A stretch of DNA of 64,000 nt from a methanotrophic endosymbiont of Bathymodiolus puteoserpentis (Logatchev) (lineage in GTDB: Bacteria; Pseudomonadota; Gammaproteobacteria; Methylococcales; Methylomonadaceae), in the NCBI RefSeq assembly GCF_900128525.1, contig NZ_FQTQ01000062.1, positions 62,001 to 126,000 of the forward strand, written 5' to 3'. Every line of letters begins with the position of its first letter. Position 1 is the first letter of the stretch. Of the stretch, positions 19,559 through 29,113 are shown piece by piece. A model generated the notes under the pieces. That model did no database searches. It was given only the letters and a program-made list of their open reading frames with translations, and was not told where the DNA came from. The translations under genes and the position numbers were made by a program.

Positions 19559-20662
19559 CTATAAACGCATCGGCATAACGATAAACTTATAATTCTGCTC
19601 GCTAGATTCTTCAATAAAGCAGCTACTCAAATTTTCAGCAATAGTTAATACGGCCATTTCCGAATCCAAATTAGAAACAGCATCTAAAATATACTGAGAA
19701 TTAAATGCTATCGAAAGTGCTTCCCCTTGGTACTCAATGGCTATTTCTTCATCTGCTTCTTCATGCTCAGGGTTGTTAGTGCTAATTTGTAAACTATTAC
19801 CCTCAATCACAAATTCAACCCCTCTAAATTTCTCGTTAGATAAAATAGACACTCGTGTTAAAGCATCTTTTAAAACCTGCTTTTGTACATGAACAGGACT
19901 GTTAAAGCTTTGTTCAAAGACTTTACTAAAATCAGGATATTTAGAATCCACTAATTTTGCAGAAAAAGTTAAGTTTTCAATCACGACACGAATATTATTT
20001 TTTGAAAACTCGACCTGTATTTCTTGCTCTGGATCATTATCTAGTAAACGTGTTAATTCCAATACGCCTTTACGCGGAATGATAATACGCGATTCTATGC
20101 CCGTTTCTGTCTCAATTTCTCCTTCATAAATCGAAAGTCTATGCCCATCAGAGCCGACCAGTTTTAACTGTCGATTAAAAATACCCAGCATAATACCATT
20201 TAAGTAATAGCGTATATCCTGATTCGCCATACAAAAAGCGGTTTTATCCAAAGCTGTTTTGAACTGCGCTGTTTTGATCGTAAACTGACAATCCATTGCT
20301 GTCATCTCAAAGTCAGGATAATCATGTGCTTCTAAAGTGCTTAAGGAAAAGCGACTACGACCTGACTGTACTTTTAATTTATCTTTTACTAATTCAAATT
20401 TAATATCTACGGCACTAGGCAGTGATTTGCAAATATCTAACAGTTTACGTGCAGGGACAGTAATACTACCTTGCTCGTCATTATCAAACGCAATATTCAC
20501 AACAATTTGTACTTCTAAGTCAGTTCCTGTTAGGGTCAATAGATTGTTATCCAGCTTAAATAATACATTAGCAAGAATCGGCATCGTTTGCCTTTTCTCT
20601 ATAACACTAACAATTTGTTGCAGAGGCGTTAAAATTAGTTCTCTGTTAATTATAAATTTCAT
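19559..20662 (-). CDS. dnaN: DNA polymerase III beta sliding clamp
   Basis: The beta clamp tethers replicative polymerase to DNA. The 367-aa length and three repeated clamp domains fit the family: N-terminal MKFIINRELILTPLQQIVSVIEKRQTMPIL, middle SDGHRLSIYEGEIE near 173, C-terminal SSEQNYKFIVMPMRL. The MPMRL tail is characteristic. It leads the dnaN-recF-gyrB series. The expected upstream dnaA is absent; a 300-bp gap and a different conserved gene are found instead. Confidence 0.97.
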   Translation of the reverse strand: MKFIINRELILTPLQQIVSVIEKRQTMPILANVLFKLDNNLLTLTGTDLEVQIVVNIAFDNDEQGSITVPARKLLDICKSLPSAVDIKFELVKDKLKVQSGRSRFSLSTLEAHDYPDFEMTAMDCQFTIKTAQFKTALDKTAFCMANQDIRYYLNGIMLGIFNRQLKLVGSDGHRLSIYEGEIETETGIESRIIIPRKGVLELTRLLDNDPEQEIQVEFSKNNIRVVIENLTFSAKLVDSKYPDFSKVFEQSFNSPVHVQKQVLKDALTRVSILSNEKFRGVEFVIEGNSLQISTNNPEHEEADEEIAIEYQGEALSIAFNSQYILDAVSNLDSEMAVLTIAENLSSCFIEESSEQNYKFIVMPMRL

Positions 20663-20895
20663 AAAAGAATCTACTATCTTAAATACGATGGTGAGTAAGG
20701 ATAAAAAGCTGCTGAATAATCGTTTTTTTAAACACTAAATCAGTATTTTACCCTGTTTTTAAGATTGTGACTAAGATTGAAAAGAAGAGTTGCTAAAGCA
20801 CAGTTAATTGCGCGCTTTAAGTGGAGCTATTAAGCAAAGGAGAAAGATAAGACTGGCGGAGAAATTGATAGAGCGATGCAGGTTTATGGAGCCTT

Positions 20896-20945
20896 GGTAA
20901 GAATGGTGAACAAAAAATCCAATCCCATTCTTACCCATGCCACTA
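20896..20945 (-). terminator. Stem-loop downstream of 20962-22383 gene
   Basis: GGTAAGAATGG (20896-20906) and CCATTCTTACC (20935-20945) form an 11-bp perfect stem. It lies just beyond the stop codon of the leftward gene and upstream of the dnaN promoter region. The rest of 20663-20895 holds no gene that I can support. Confidence 0.5.
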
Positions 20946-20961
20946 CAATAGATTTTTTAAA

Positions 20962-22383
20962 CTACCGGCTGGACCCGAAACCAAATAATCTATTATTAAT
21001 AATCATTTCAGCAATAGATTCTGGAACTTGAGCTTCCCATTCACCTCGACCTTTTTTAATATCTAACAAAACTTGGTGCGGGTTAATATCCAGTACACCT
21101 TCATCAACATTGTCCAGTCCTACTAAATAGCCGTTATCTTTACAGTGTTCATATAGATGGCTTAATTTTTTAGGCGGCTGAAAAGTATCAACAGTCACTA
21201 ATTCATCTTGTTCAATACTATGAACTGGGTAAATATATAAACGCGTATTATCTGGGAACAATTTAGCAAAAGCTTCTAAAATCCCCCCCTCTAATCCGTT
21301 GTAATATTCTTCTCTAAAAATTAAATCCAAATTAGAAATGCCTAGAATCATTCCCAGTTGCTGCTGAGTATAACGACGGAAATACTGGCGTAAACGAAAG
21401 TAACGTAAATAATTCGAGATAAGTACTGTATATCCCTGGGTATTGAGCATGTCTACCCGTGCTAGGAAATCAGCATCATCAATTCTATCCCCAACGGTTA
21501 AACTCGCCATGGTAATTTCAGCTAAAACAACAGTTCTATCTGAATCAATATTTTCCACTTGATTGAAGTGGCGTTGGCCACATTGCACCATATCTTGATG
21601 GGTATTAGTTAATGGCGTAAAGGTACCTCGAATCACTAAAATGTTTTTCTTATACAATAATTCACTAGGAACTTGAACCTCACCTTCAGGGCTAAACATG
21701 ATCGCATGGGTTAAGTTACTGTGGACTAAGTGTAAGTTCATTAATCTATTTTCTACTTCTTCAAAATAGGGCCCTGAAAAATGAATACTATCCACTTCTA
21801 TACGACAAGGGTCTAAATCATCGACTATAGATTCAATAATTTTCTTCGGTTGAATAAAATAATGAAAAGCTGCATGAATTAAATTAACACCGACTACACC
21901 TAAAGCTTCTTGTTGAGAACCGCCATCATTATCTAACATACGTACATGTACGATAATATCACTTGGCTCAGCGCCAGGATATAGTTGTAAACGAATACCT
22001 AACCAGCCATGACACTCATTTTTTTGTAAATAACTTTTAGCTGTTACTGTTGCTGCATAAGAGAAAAAAGTCGTATTTTTAGGACGGCTTTCAGCCAATA
22101 AATTAGTCACCGCAGTATATTCTCTGTCCAACATCTTCATTAAGCGGCTGCGTGTCACATAGCGCTTTGACTCTTCAGCGCCATAAATACTGTCACTGAC
22201 TTGCATATCATAAGCAGACAAAGTTTTAGCTATCGTTCCTGCAGCCCCTCCAGCTTGAAAGAAGTTTCTTGCTACTTCTTGGCCAGCTCCAATTTCAACA
22301 ATCGATCCATACTGGCAATTATTCAAATTTATCTCTAAAGCTTTTTGTAAAGTCTTCTGTGTCTTTTCGTTATTCGATGCCAT
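20962..22383 (-). CDS. Conserved protein of unknown function next to dnaN
   Basis: A 473-aa cytosolic protein without a signal peptide or membrane segment. Distinctive stretches are YGSIVEIGAGQEVARNFFQAGGAAGTIAKTLSAYDM (about 26-61), NECHGWLGIRLQ near 122 and NLEGG-like GLEGGILEAFAKLF near 371. I recognise the type from other bacteria, where it is sometimes labelled nicotinate-nucleotide adenylyltransferase. I see no HxGH nucleotidyltransferase motif and do not accept that label. The gene occupies the place where dnaA would be expected beside dnaN, and the oriC-like region A lies directly upstream of it. Function unknown. Confidence 0.75.
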   Translation of the reverse strand: MASNNEKTQKTLQKALEINLNNCQYGSIVEIGAGQEVARNFFQAGGAAGTIAKTLSAYDMQVSDSIYGAEESKRYVTRSRLMKMLDREYTAVTNLLAESRPKNTTFFSYAATVTAKSYLQKNECHGWLGIRLQLYPGAEPSDIIVHVRMLDNDGGSQQEALGVVGVNLIHAAFHYFIQPKKIIESIVDDLDPCRIEVDSIHFSGPYFEEVENRLMNLHLVHSNLTHAIMFSPEGEVQVPSELLYKKNILVIRGTFTPLTNTHQDMVQCGQRHFNQVENIDSDRTVVLAEITMASLTVGDRIDDADFLARVDMLNTQGYTVLISNYLRYFRLRQYFRRYTQQQLGMILGISNLDLIFREEYYNGLEGGILEAFAKLFPDNTRLYIYPVHSIEQDELVTVDTFQPPKKLSHLYEHCKDNGYLVGLDNVDEGVLDINPHQVLLDIKKGRGEWEAQVPESIAEMIINNRLFGFGSSR

Positions 22384-22439
22384 CTAAGTAAATCCTATAA
22401 ATGTTGCTGGTTCTGGTTATTTCAAGAATCTATGCTATT

Positions 22440-22675
22440 GCTAATAAAAATTAAAGTAACTTATATATAAGCTTATTATTACTATTAGGGAAACAAAAAC
22501 CTGTGGATAAGTCATTTTTCAAAATAAAAATCATTCGCTTAGTTTATCAGTAATTGTGTGTCTTAGTTTAGTCTAAAATGTAGTTAAGCTGTGCTTAAAA
22601 TACAGCTTAAAAATTAGCTACAAGTTAACAACAACAAACTCATTGTATAATACACAGACTTATCCACAGGTTTTA
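22440..22675. other. oriC-like region, copy A
   Basis: An AT-rich segment with TTATTATTACTATTAG-type sequence (from 22473) is followed by the DnaA box TGTGGATAA (22502-22510). The far end has TAATACACA (22648-22656) and a consensus DnaA box TTATCCACA (22660-22668). This mirrors the arrangement of enterobacterial oriC (AT-rich unwinding part, inverted box R1, distal box R4). It lies near dnaN-recF-gyrB and parS sites, and gene orientation changes from leftward to rightward at 23273. This makes it the best candidate for the functional chromosome origin in the window. Confidence 0.65.
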
Positions 22676-23272
22676 GAGTAATTTTATTAGATAGGGATAA
22701 ATATGTTCCGTAATAATAGGCTGGGCTAACACATTGGGATGTAGACCATCGCGTTGCATATAACTTTTGTTCAAAGCAACACTTGCTAAGATAAAGGGAA
22801 CGACAGGAATATCGTGCTGTGTGGATAACTTTTTATAAATGCCATAAAACATGTCGGTAAAGCGTCGGCCATAATTACTAGGAATGCGCATACTTAATAA
22901 CAAAATCTGAGCACCTGATTTTTTTGACTTTTCAATAATGGCAGATAGGTTATTCTGCATCACAGCTAAGGACATACCACGTAAGCCATCATTAGCGCCT
23001 AATTCAAGCATAATAATATCTGGCTGATATTTCTTTAAAATCTTAGGCAAACGCGCCACCCCCCCCGCCGTTGTATCACCACTAATACTTTCGTTATATA
23101 TCGTATAGCCTGGGTAATCCGCTTGAATTTTTTTTTGCATTAATGCAACCCAGCCCTGTTGTGCTTCAAATCCGTAACTAGCACTGATACTATCTCCTAG
23201 AACGACAATTGATTTTGCCTGCGTTAATGATGAAAAACACAGGACGATCCCAAGCAAAAAAAATTTAAACAT
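22673..23272 (-). CDS. tesA: SGNH-family lysophospholipase/thioesterase (TesA-like)
   Basis: A 199-aa periplasmic esterase. The signal peptide is MFKFFLLGIVLCFSSLTQA. Block I is VVLGDSISASYG (catalytic Ser), block III is ELGANDGLRG, and the Asp-His pair lies in DGLHPN. The frame remains open upstream to 23515 inside ybbA, but the ATG at 23270-23272 gives the signal peptide and standard TesA length. It is divergent from ybbA with only one base between the two start codons, as in other gammaproteobacteria, so promoters and ribosome sites lie inside the opposing coding sequences. Acts on acyl-CoA and lysophospholipid-type esters by family. Confidence 0.92.
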   Translation of the reverse strand: MFKFFLLGIVLCFSSLTQAKSIVVLGDSISASYGFEAQQGWVALMQKKIQADYPGYTIYNESISGDTTAGGVARLPKILKKYQPDIIMLELGANDGLRGMSLAVMQNNLSAIIEKSKKSGAQILLLSMRIPSNYGRRFTDMFYGIYKKLSTQHDIPVVPFILASVALNKSYMQRDGLHPNVLAQPIITEHIYPYLIKLL

Positions 23273-23273
23273 A

Positions 23274-23963
23274 ATGAACTCCCTATTAGATGAAAATAAA
23301 TCATATATTATTACAGTCAAAAACCTGTATAAAACCGTTAATAGTATAGAAGGTTCTTTAACTATCTTGTCAGATGTTGGATTCAAGGTTAAACCTGCAG
23401 AAAGTATCGCCATAATTGGCGCATCAGGTTCAGGTAAATCTACTCTGCTCAGCTTATTGGCAGGTTTAGATAGGTCAACGTCAGGAACGATCGAAATATT
23501 CGGGCAATCTCTCAATAAACTAAATGAAGATCAACGTGCGTCATTACGCAATAAAATGATTGGTTTCGTTTTCCAATCTTTTCAATTATTACCCAATCTC
23601 AATGCACTGGAAAATGTCATGTTGCCTTTAGAATTGGTTGGTGACAAGCAAGCTAAATCACTTGCCACTCAGTTGTTGGATCGCGTGGGATTAAGCCATA
23701 GACTAAAACATATCCCTAATCAATTATCTGGAGGCGAACAGCAGCGCGTCGCTTTAGCTCGTGCTTTTGTGACCCACCCAAAAATTTTATTTGCTGATGA
23801 ACCAACAGGGAATTTGGATAGTAATACAGGTGAACATATTATTGATTTATTGTTTGAATTAAATAAAGAAAACCGAACCACACTGGTTTTAGTGACACAC
23901 GATCAACGCTTGGCTAATCGTTGTGTACGTACTATAAAATTAAGTGGGGGACGTATCGTATGA
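23274..23963 (+). CDS. ybbA: ABC transporter ATPase, YbbA/LolD type
   Basis: A 229-aa ABC ATPase with Walker A GASGSGKST (about 49-57), Q-loop FVFQSFQLLP, signature LSGGEQQRVALARA (about 145-158) and Walker B ILFADEPTGNLDS (about 166-178). It is paired with a YbbP-like permease whose start overlaps its stop (ATGA), and is divergent from tesA. No Shine-Dalgarno sequence precedes the ATG, which is one base from the tesA start. The family moves hydrophobic or lipid-linked molecules; the substrate is not proven. With the permease broken (next entry), the ATPase may now be without its partner. Confidence 0.93.
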   Translation: MNSLLDENKSYIITVKNLYKTVNSIEGSLTILSDVGFKVKPAESIAIIGASGSGKSTLLSLLAGLDRSTSGTIEIFGQSLNKLNEDQRASLRNKMIGFVFQSFQLLPNLNALENVMLPLELVGDKQAKSLATQLLDRVGLSHRLKHIPNQLSGGEQQRVALARAFVTHPKILFADEPTGNLDSNTGEHIIDLLFELNKENRTTLVLVTHDQRLANRCVRTIKLSGGRIV

Positions 23964-26417
23964 ATAGATTAATATTAGCTATGCGCTTTTTGCGCCGCGA
24001 TAGCCGCTCTGGGGAATTAACTTTATTAATGTTGGCGCTGATTATTGCTGTCGCCAGTTCCACTGCGATTAGTCTATTTGCTAACCGCATGAATAGAACT
24101 ATGAATTTTCAAGCCGCAGAATTTTTGGCTGCCGATATGGTGGTCAGTAGTCCGGAATTAATTCATACACACTATCTGCAACAAGCAAAAAAACTTAATT
24201 TAAAGCAATCACAGACCAGTGAATTTTCAAGTATGCTTATTGAAAATGAACAGTTTTTATTAGCAGGGATTAAAGTTGTTAGCGACAACTACCCACTACA
24301 TGGCACTCTAAAAGTACGCCAAGAAACTTATACACAAGAACAAACGCTCAAGCATGGCCCCAAAAAAGGTGAAGTATGGATAGAGTCGCGCATTTTATCG
24401 GCATTACAGCTTAAATTAGGGGATCCACTACAAATAGGTGAAATCCCTTTATTAGTCAGTCATATTATTACTTATGAGCCTGATAAGCGCGGTGACTTAT
24501 ATAGCCTGTCACCACGAGTTATGATGAATGCAGCTGATTTATCCGCGACCAAAATATTACAACCGGGGAGTCATGTGCATCATTTCTATCAATTTTCTGG
24601 AGCAGAAGCAGATATTGTTAAGTTTAAGGAGTGGCTTAAACCTCAGTTAACAGCTTCGCAGCGTTTAATGGATATTTATGACGATCGACCTAAAATAGGA
24701 TCTGCGCTACAAAAAGCAGAGCGCTATTTAGGCCTCTCTAGTATTGTCGTTGTTTTAATTGCCGGTGTTGCCATTGCTATGGCAACGCGCCGTTTTAGTG
24801 AGCGCCATTTTAATAGTACAGCGATTTTGCGCTGTTTAGGTTATAAACAAAATGAAGTATTGCAGCTATTTTTATGGCAATTTTTATTTATCGGGCTGAT
24901 TGCCAGTTTTATCGGTTGTATTTTAGGCTGGATCAGCCAAGAATTATTATTTCAATTTTTACGCGACTTGTTACCCGCGCAAGTGGCAGATCCGAGTTTT
25001 TTAGCCGTGTTATTCGGCATGATTATTGGCATTGTGGTGTTATTTGGTTTTGCACTGCCACCCTTATTACGCCTTAAACAAGTTTCTCCACTGCGTATAT
25101 TACAACGTGATTTAACACCATTACCGAGTAGTGCTTGGTTAGTTTATGGCTTAGCCATCAGTTTATTGGTTTTATTAATTAGCCAATATACTCAAGACGT
25201 TAAAATGACATTGAGTATCCTTATTGTTGGAATGCTCAGTTTATCCGTTTTAGGAGGCCTTAGCTATGGCTTGCTAGGGCTTACTCGCTTATTATTACCC
25301 CATGTTAATTTAACTTGGCGTTTTGGCCTACAAGGGCTATCAAAGCACCAAAAAAGCAATATAACTCAAATTCTGGCTTTTAGTATGACTTTGCTAGCAA
25401 TTATTCTCAGTTTTACTGTGCGCACTGATTTAATTAGGGACTGGCAAAAACAATTACCCATAAATGCCCCGAACCATTTCGCGCTAAACGTCTTTGCTGA
25501 GCAAAAAGACCAATTGGCACTCGATTTAAAAGAGCAGGGCATCACTATTGAAAATTTTTACCCTGTGGTCAGGGGGCGTTTAGGAATGAGCACAAATTAA
25601 TTTAGGCAAGTTCAATTTAAGAATTATAATGATGCAACTCATAAACTTTATTTGATGAGCACCTGAGGCAATGGAATTATACTGCCATTCCTGACGCAAC
25701 AACTTTATAAGTTGCCTAAGTTATTTCATGCACATTCCTAAAAGTCTAAAAGTGGTTATCGGAGATCGACTCACTTTTACCATTGGTAATGAGCAAATTG
25801 AAGCGCAGGTCGATAGTATTAGAAAAGTCGATTGGGATACTATGCAACCCAATTTTTATATGTTTTTTTCCAGCGGCACGATAGAGCAATTTGCACATAC
25901 TTATATCACTAGCTTTTATTTACCGGCTGAGAAAAAACTTATCCTTAATCAGTTGCTAAAGAATTACCCCGCAATGACAATATTAGATGTGGACTTTATT
26001 TTGCAACAGTTAACCCGAATTTTAGCGCAACTGACTGCAGCCATTAATTACTTATTATACTTTGCTTTAGTTGCTGGTTTTTTAGTGCTATTTTCTGCCG
26101 TATATTCAACTTTAGATATGCGTATTTATGAAGGTGTATTAATGCGTACTTTAGGTGCTAAACGAAGTTTTTTACAAAAAATTCAATGGATAGAATTTAG
26201 TGCTTTAGGTTTTATTTCAGGATTTTTAGCAGTCTTAATGGCTCAAATTATTATTTATGGTTTATATGTTTGGATATTAAAAATGGATTTTAATCCTAAC
26301 TTAACGTTATGTTTGCTATTTCCTATTGCTTCAGCTTTATTTATTGGTTTAGCAGGATTTTGGGGAACTCGTGCGGTAACTAATCAATCGCCTATGCAAG
26401 TTTTAAGGCAGTTGTAA
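23960..26417 (+). pseudogene. ybbP: YbbP-like ABC permease, interrupted
   Basis: The first part (ATG 23960 to stop 25600, 546 aa) is a FtsX/YbbP permease: N-terminal membrane segment near 20-40, periplasmic domain, then FtsX helices near 265, 320 and 360. It ends normally at YPVVRGRL and then leaves the family. The second part (about 25742-26417) resumes with LKVVIGDRLTFTIGNEQIEAQVDSIRKVDWDTMQPNFYMFF and the C-terminal FtsX domain. Between them lies a palindrome-ended insert (25580-25741) in place of roughly 70 residues expected in the family. This is an insertion with deletion, not a simple frameshift, so a full-length permease cannot be made. Two separate polypeptides are conceivable but unlikely to work. 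Confidence 0.82.
25580..25741. mobile_element. MITE-like element in ybbP
   Basis: The left end TTAGGAATGAGCACAAATTA (from 25580) and the inverted right end TTAGGAATGTGCATGAAATA (reading back from 25741) match at 25 of the first 30 positions, including the inner TTAGGCAA. No gene lies inside the 160 bp. A related element with the same terminal motif is at 48517-48621. Confidence 0.65.
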
Positions 26418-26543
26418 CCTTATTTAATCTAATTATTTGGCGACTATTCATTCACAGTGTAGTATTGATAAATAACAAGAATATCCCCATCTTAATTGTT
26501 CTCTCTTACTTATATATTTTTATACCCTACCTACAAATAAACC

Positions 26544-27371
26544 ATGAAAACAAATAAAATAGGATTTATCGGCGGCGGTAACATGGCAACCAGCTTAATT
26601 AGTGGACTTATTGCCAGCGGTCACTCACCTCAACAAATTTGGGTTTCTGATACGGATCAGAATAAATTATCTAGCTTAAAAACTAACCTAAAGGTCAATA
26701 CTACGACAACAAATGATGCCCTAATTAGCAGTGTTGATGTTGTGGTATTAGCAATTAAACCACAAGCAATTGCTCAAGTGATTAAAGAGTCTTTATCTAC
26801 TTTTAATCAATCTAATGCTTTAATTGTTTCTATTGCAGCAGGTATTAATCAAACCAACTTAAGTAAATGGTTAGGTGAAAAAGCAGCGATTGTGCGCTGT
26901 ATGCCAAACACGCCTGCTCTAGTTAAAACAGGAGCTTCAGGTCTGCATGCCAATGTAAATGTTAGCGAAGAACAACGTGATTTGGCGGAAAATATTATGC
27001 GTTCCGTGGGCATTTTAGTTTGGGTTGAAAAAGAAAATGAAATGGATGCTGTTACTGCTGTATCAGGTAGTGGCCCTGCGTATTTCTTTTTATTAATGGA
27101 AGCGATGGAAAAAGCAGCGGTTGATTTGGGGCTAAGCAAACATACCGCCCAGTTATTAATTGAGCAAACGGCCTTAGGCGCTGCCAAAATAGCCTTAGAA
27201 TCCAATGAGTCACCCGGTGAACTAAGAGCAAGAGTGACTTCACCTGGTGGCACAACCGAGCAAGCGATCAAAACCTTTAATGAAGGTAATTTTAGTGCCT
27301 TAGTTAAACAGGCAATACAAGCAGCACATGACCGCTCTATTTCCCTTTCTAAAGAATTAGGAGCAGACTAA
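26544..27371 (+). CDS. proC: Pyrroline-5-carboxylate reductase
   Basis: ProC reduces 1-pyrroline-5-carboxylate to proline with NAD(P)H, the last step of proline synthesis. The 275-aa protein has the Rossmann motif IGFIGGGNMATSLI (about 6-19) and the family signature near the C-terminus, here LRARVTSPGGTTEQAIKTFNEGNF, plus AVSGSGPAYFFLLMEAM near 170. It is coupled to the next gene by a TAATG overlap; proC-yggT pairing is common in gammaproteobacteria. Confidence 0.97.
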   Translation: MKTNKIGFIGGGNMATSLISGLIASGHSPQQIWVSDTDQNKLSSLKTNLKVNTTTTNDALISSVDVVVLAIKPQAIAQVIKESLSTFNQSNALIVSIAAGINQTNLSKWLGEKAAIVRCMPNTPALVKTGASGLHANVNVSEEQRDLAENIMRSVGILVWVEKENEMDAVTAVSGSGPAYFFLLMEAMEKAAVDLGLSKHTAQLLIEQTALGAAKIALESNESPGELRARVTSPGGTTEQAIKTFNEGNFSALVKQAIQAAHDRSISLSKELGAD

Positions 27372-27946
27372 TGAGCTCTAATTACTTAAGTGATCCGATT
27401 ATTTTTTTATTAGATACGGTTTTTTCTTTTTATATTTTAGCGGTATTAATTCGTTTTCTTTTGCAGTGGGTCGGCGGCGATTTTTATAATCCTATTTCAC
27501 AATTTTTAGTCAAAATCACGCACCCAATATTGCGAGTTTTACGCCGGTATATTCCCGCTATAGGAAAAATTGATACGTCTTCTGTCGTGCTACTTTTAGT
27601 ATTACAAATGATCTCTGACTCGATCGTTTTAACCTTAAAAGGCTTAAGCTTTAGTTTTGCGGCATTGGCTTTATTATCTTTTAGCCAGCTCATCTCATTA
27701 TTAATTAATGTATTTGTTTTTGCTATCTTTGCGCGTGCCATTTTAAGCTGGTTAAATCCGGGCACTTTTAATGCAGCTTCAAATTTACTTTATAGTTTAA
27801 CTGAGCCTTTATTAGCCACTTGTAGACGTATAGTTCCTGATTTAGGGGGGATCGATTTATCCCCCCTGATTGTGTTAGTAGGTTTACAACTAGCAAAAAT
27901 GCTAATCATCCCACCGCTACAACAATTAATCAGCCTTGTAGGTTAA
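27371..27946 (+). CDS. yggT: YggT family membrane protein
   Basis: A 191-aa protein with two YGGT repeats: each has a membrane pair, followed by NPISQFLVKITHPILRVLRRYIP (first) and NAASNLLYSLTEPLLATCRRIVPDLGGIDLSPLI (second). The family is associated with membrane or division functions, but its role is not defined. It overlaps proC and is followed by a perfect 15-bp stem-loop. Confidence 0.92.
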   Translation: MSSNYLSDPIIFLLDTVFSFYILAVLIRFLLQWVGGDFYNPISQFLVKITHPILRVLRRYIPAIGKIDTSSVVLLLVLQMISDSIVLTLKGLSFSFAALALLSFSQLISLLINVFVFAIFARAILSWLNPGTFNAASNLLYSLTEPLLATCRRIVPDLGGIDLSPLIVLVGLQLAKMLIIPPLQQLISLVG

Positions 27947-27959
27947 TATTTGCATAATA

Positions 27960-27991
27960 AATAGCAGTATTTTTTTAAAAATACTGCTATT
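27960..27991 (+). terminator. Terminator after proC-yggT
   Basis: AATAGCAGTATTTTT (27960-27974) and AAAAATACTGCTATT (27977-27991) are perfect inverted arms with a 2-base loop. The stem itself carries the U-run on the 5' arm. Confidence 0.6.
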
Positions 27992-28048
27992 CTACAAAAA
28001 TAAATCTCTTTTCATTTCTCGTATTTTACATTACCAGCTCAGCTACTT

Positions 28049-29044
28049 ATGAATTATCGCCGTGTATTTTTTTGTTCAATAGTGCTTGCCAGCTACATTG
28101 CTGTGCCATCACTTGTTGCTGCAAAAATGTATCGTTGGGTAGATAGCAATGGCAATATTTATTATTCAGATAAAGTTCCCCCACAACAGTCAAAATTAGC
28201 ACGCAAAGTTCTTAATCAACAAGGCCGTGTTATTAAAACTATTGGTGCAGCAAAAACAGATGAACAATTCGCTTTAGAAAAAAGATTAAAATTATTACGG
28301 CAAGAACAAGAAAAGATTATTGCTAAACAAAAGTCCAATGATAAAGTGCTACTGAGTACATTCCGAAATATTGATGATTTACGTTTAACTTTAAAAGGAA
28401 AATTAAGTTCAGTTAATGCGCATAAACTGATGCTTGAAGCCGCACTAGTCAGCTTAAATGACACTTTATCTAGTGCACGCAATAGAGCGGCTCAAGCAGA
28501 AAGAAAAGGTCAACGTGTGCCAGTCGCTATTTTAAAGCTTATCTCTGATACCGAAGACGAAATTAATAGTACTTATGAGCAAATCGCTAAGGTTGAAAAA
28601 CAATACCAAGAAATACAAAGAAAATTTGATAAAGATATAGAGCGCTTTATATTTTTAACTCAAGGCAGTAGAGCCAATACACAAACCTTAATTGATGAAA
28701 CTGCCGAAACTCAAGCAGCTAATGTCTTAGGCTTATTTAATTGTTTTGACCACAAAACTTGTGATCAAGCTTGGGAAATAGCACGGCAATTTGTTAATTT
28801 GTATTCAACAACGCCCATCAACTTTAATACCAATACACTTATTATGAGTAGTGATCCTATGATTGGCTCAGATTTAAGTTTATCAGTTTCCAAATCTAAA
28901 CGTGCTAACAATAAAACCAGTATCTTTTTAGATATTCGTTGTCATCATTCAACGAGAGGCGCTGAGTTATGTAAAAGTGAACGAGTTAATCATATTCGTC
29001 ACTCATTTATGTCTTATATTGAAAGTAAATTACCTAAAAAGTAA
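28049..29044 (+). CDS. DUF4124-domain exported coiled-coil protein
   Basis: A 331-aa exported protein with a signal peptide (about 1-24, VAA cleavage). An N-terminal DUF4124 domain follows (KMYRWVDSNGNIYYSDKVPPQQS, about 25-47), then a long charged coiled-coil region (about 75-205). The C-terminal domain has four Cys (FNCFDHKTCDQAW near 230, IRCHHSTRGAELC near 300) that may form disulfides. DUF4124 proteins are common in aquatic proteobacteria and have no assigned function. It is probably monocistronic. Confidence 0.82.
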   Translation: MNYRRVFFCSIVLASYIAVPSLVAAKMYRWVDSNGNIYYSDKVPPQQSKLARKVLNQQGRVIKTIGAAKTDEQFALEKRLKLLRQEQEKIIAKQKSNDKVLLSTFRNIDDLRLTLKGKLSSVNAHKLMLEAALVSLNDTLSSARNRAAQAERKGQRVPVAILKLISDTEDEINSTYEQIAKVEKQYQEIQRKFDKDIERFIFLTQGSRANTQTLIDETAETQAANVLGLFNCFDHKTCDQAWEIARQFVNLYSTTPINFNTNTLIMSSDPMIGSDLSLSVSKSKRANNKTSIFLDIRCHHSTRGAELCKSERVNHIRHSFMSYIESKLPKK

Positions 29045-29113
29045 CGCCCCAGTGAATCAGCTTGGTTTTAGTTGATATAATAGCCGCACACTTTAGTTAA
29101 GTTCCCACTTTTT

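Noticed and set aside
20962-22383. Nicotinate-nucleotide adenylyltransferase
   Set aside because: That label is used for some relatives, but the HxGH and ISSTxxR motifs of nucleotidyltransferases were not seen.
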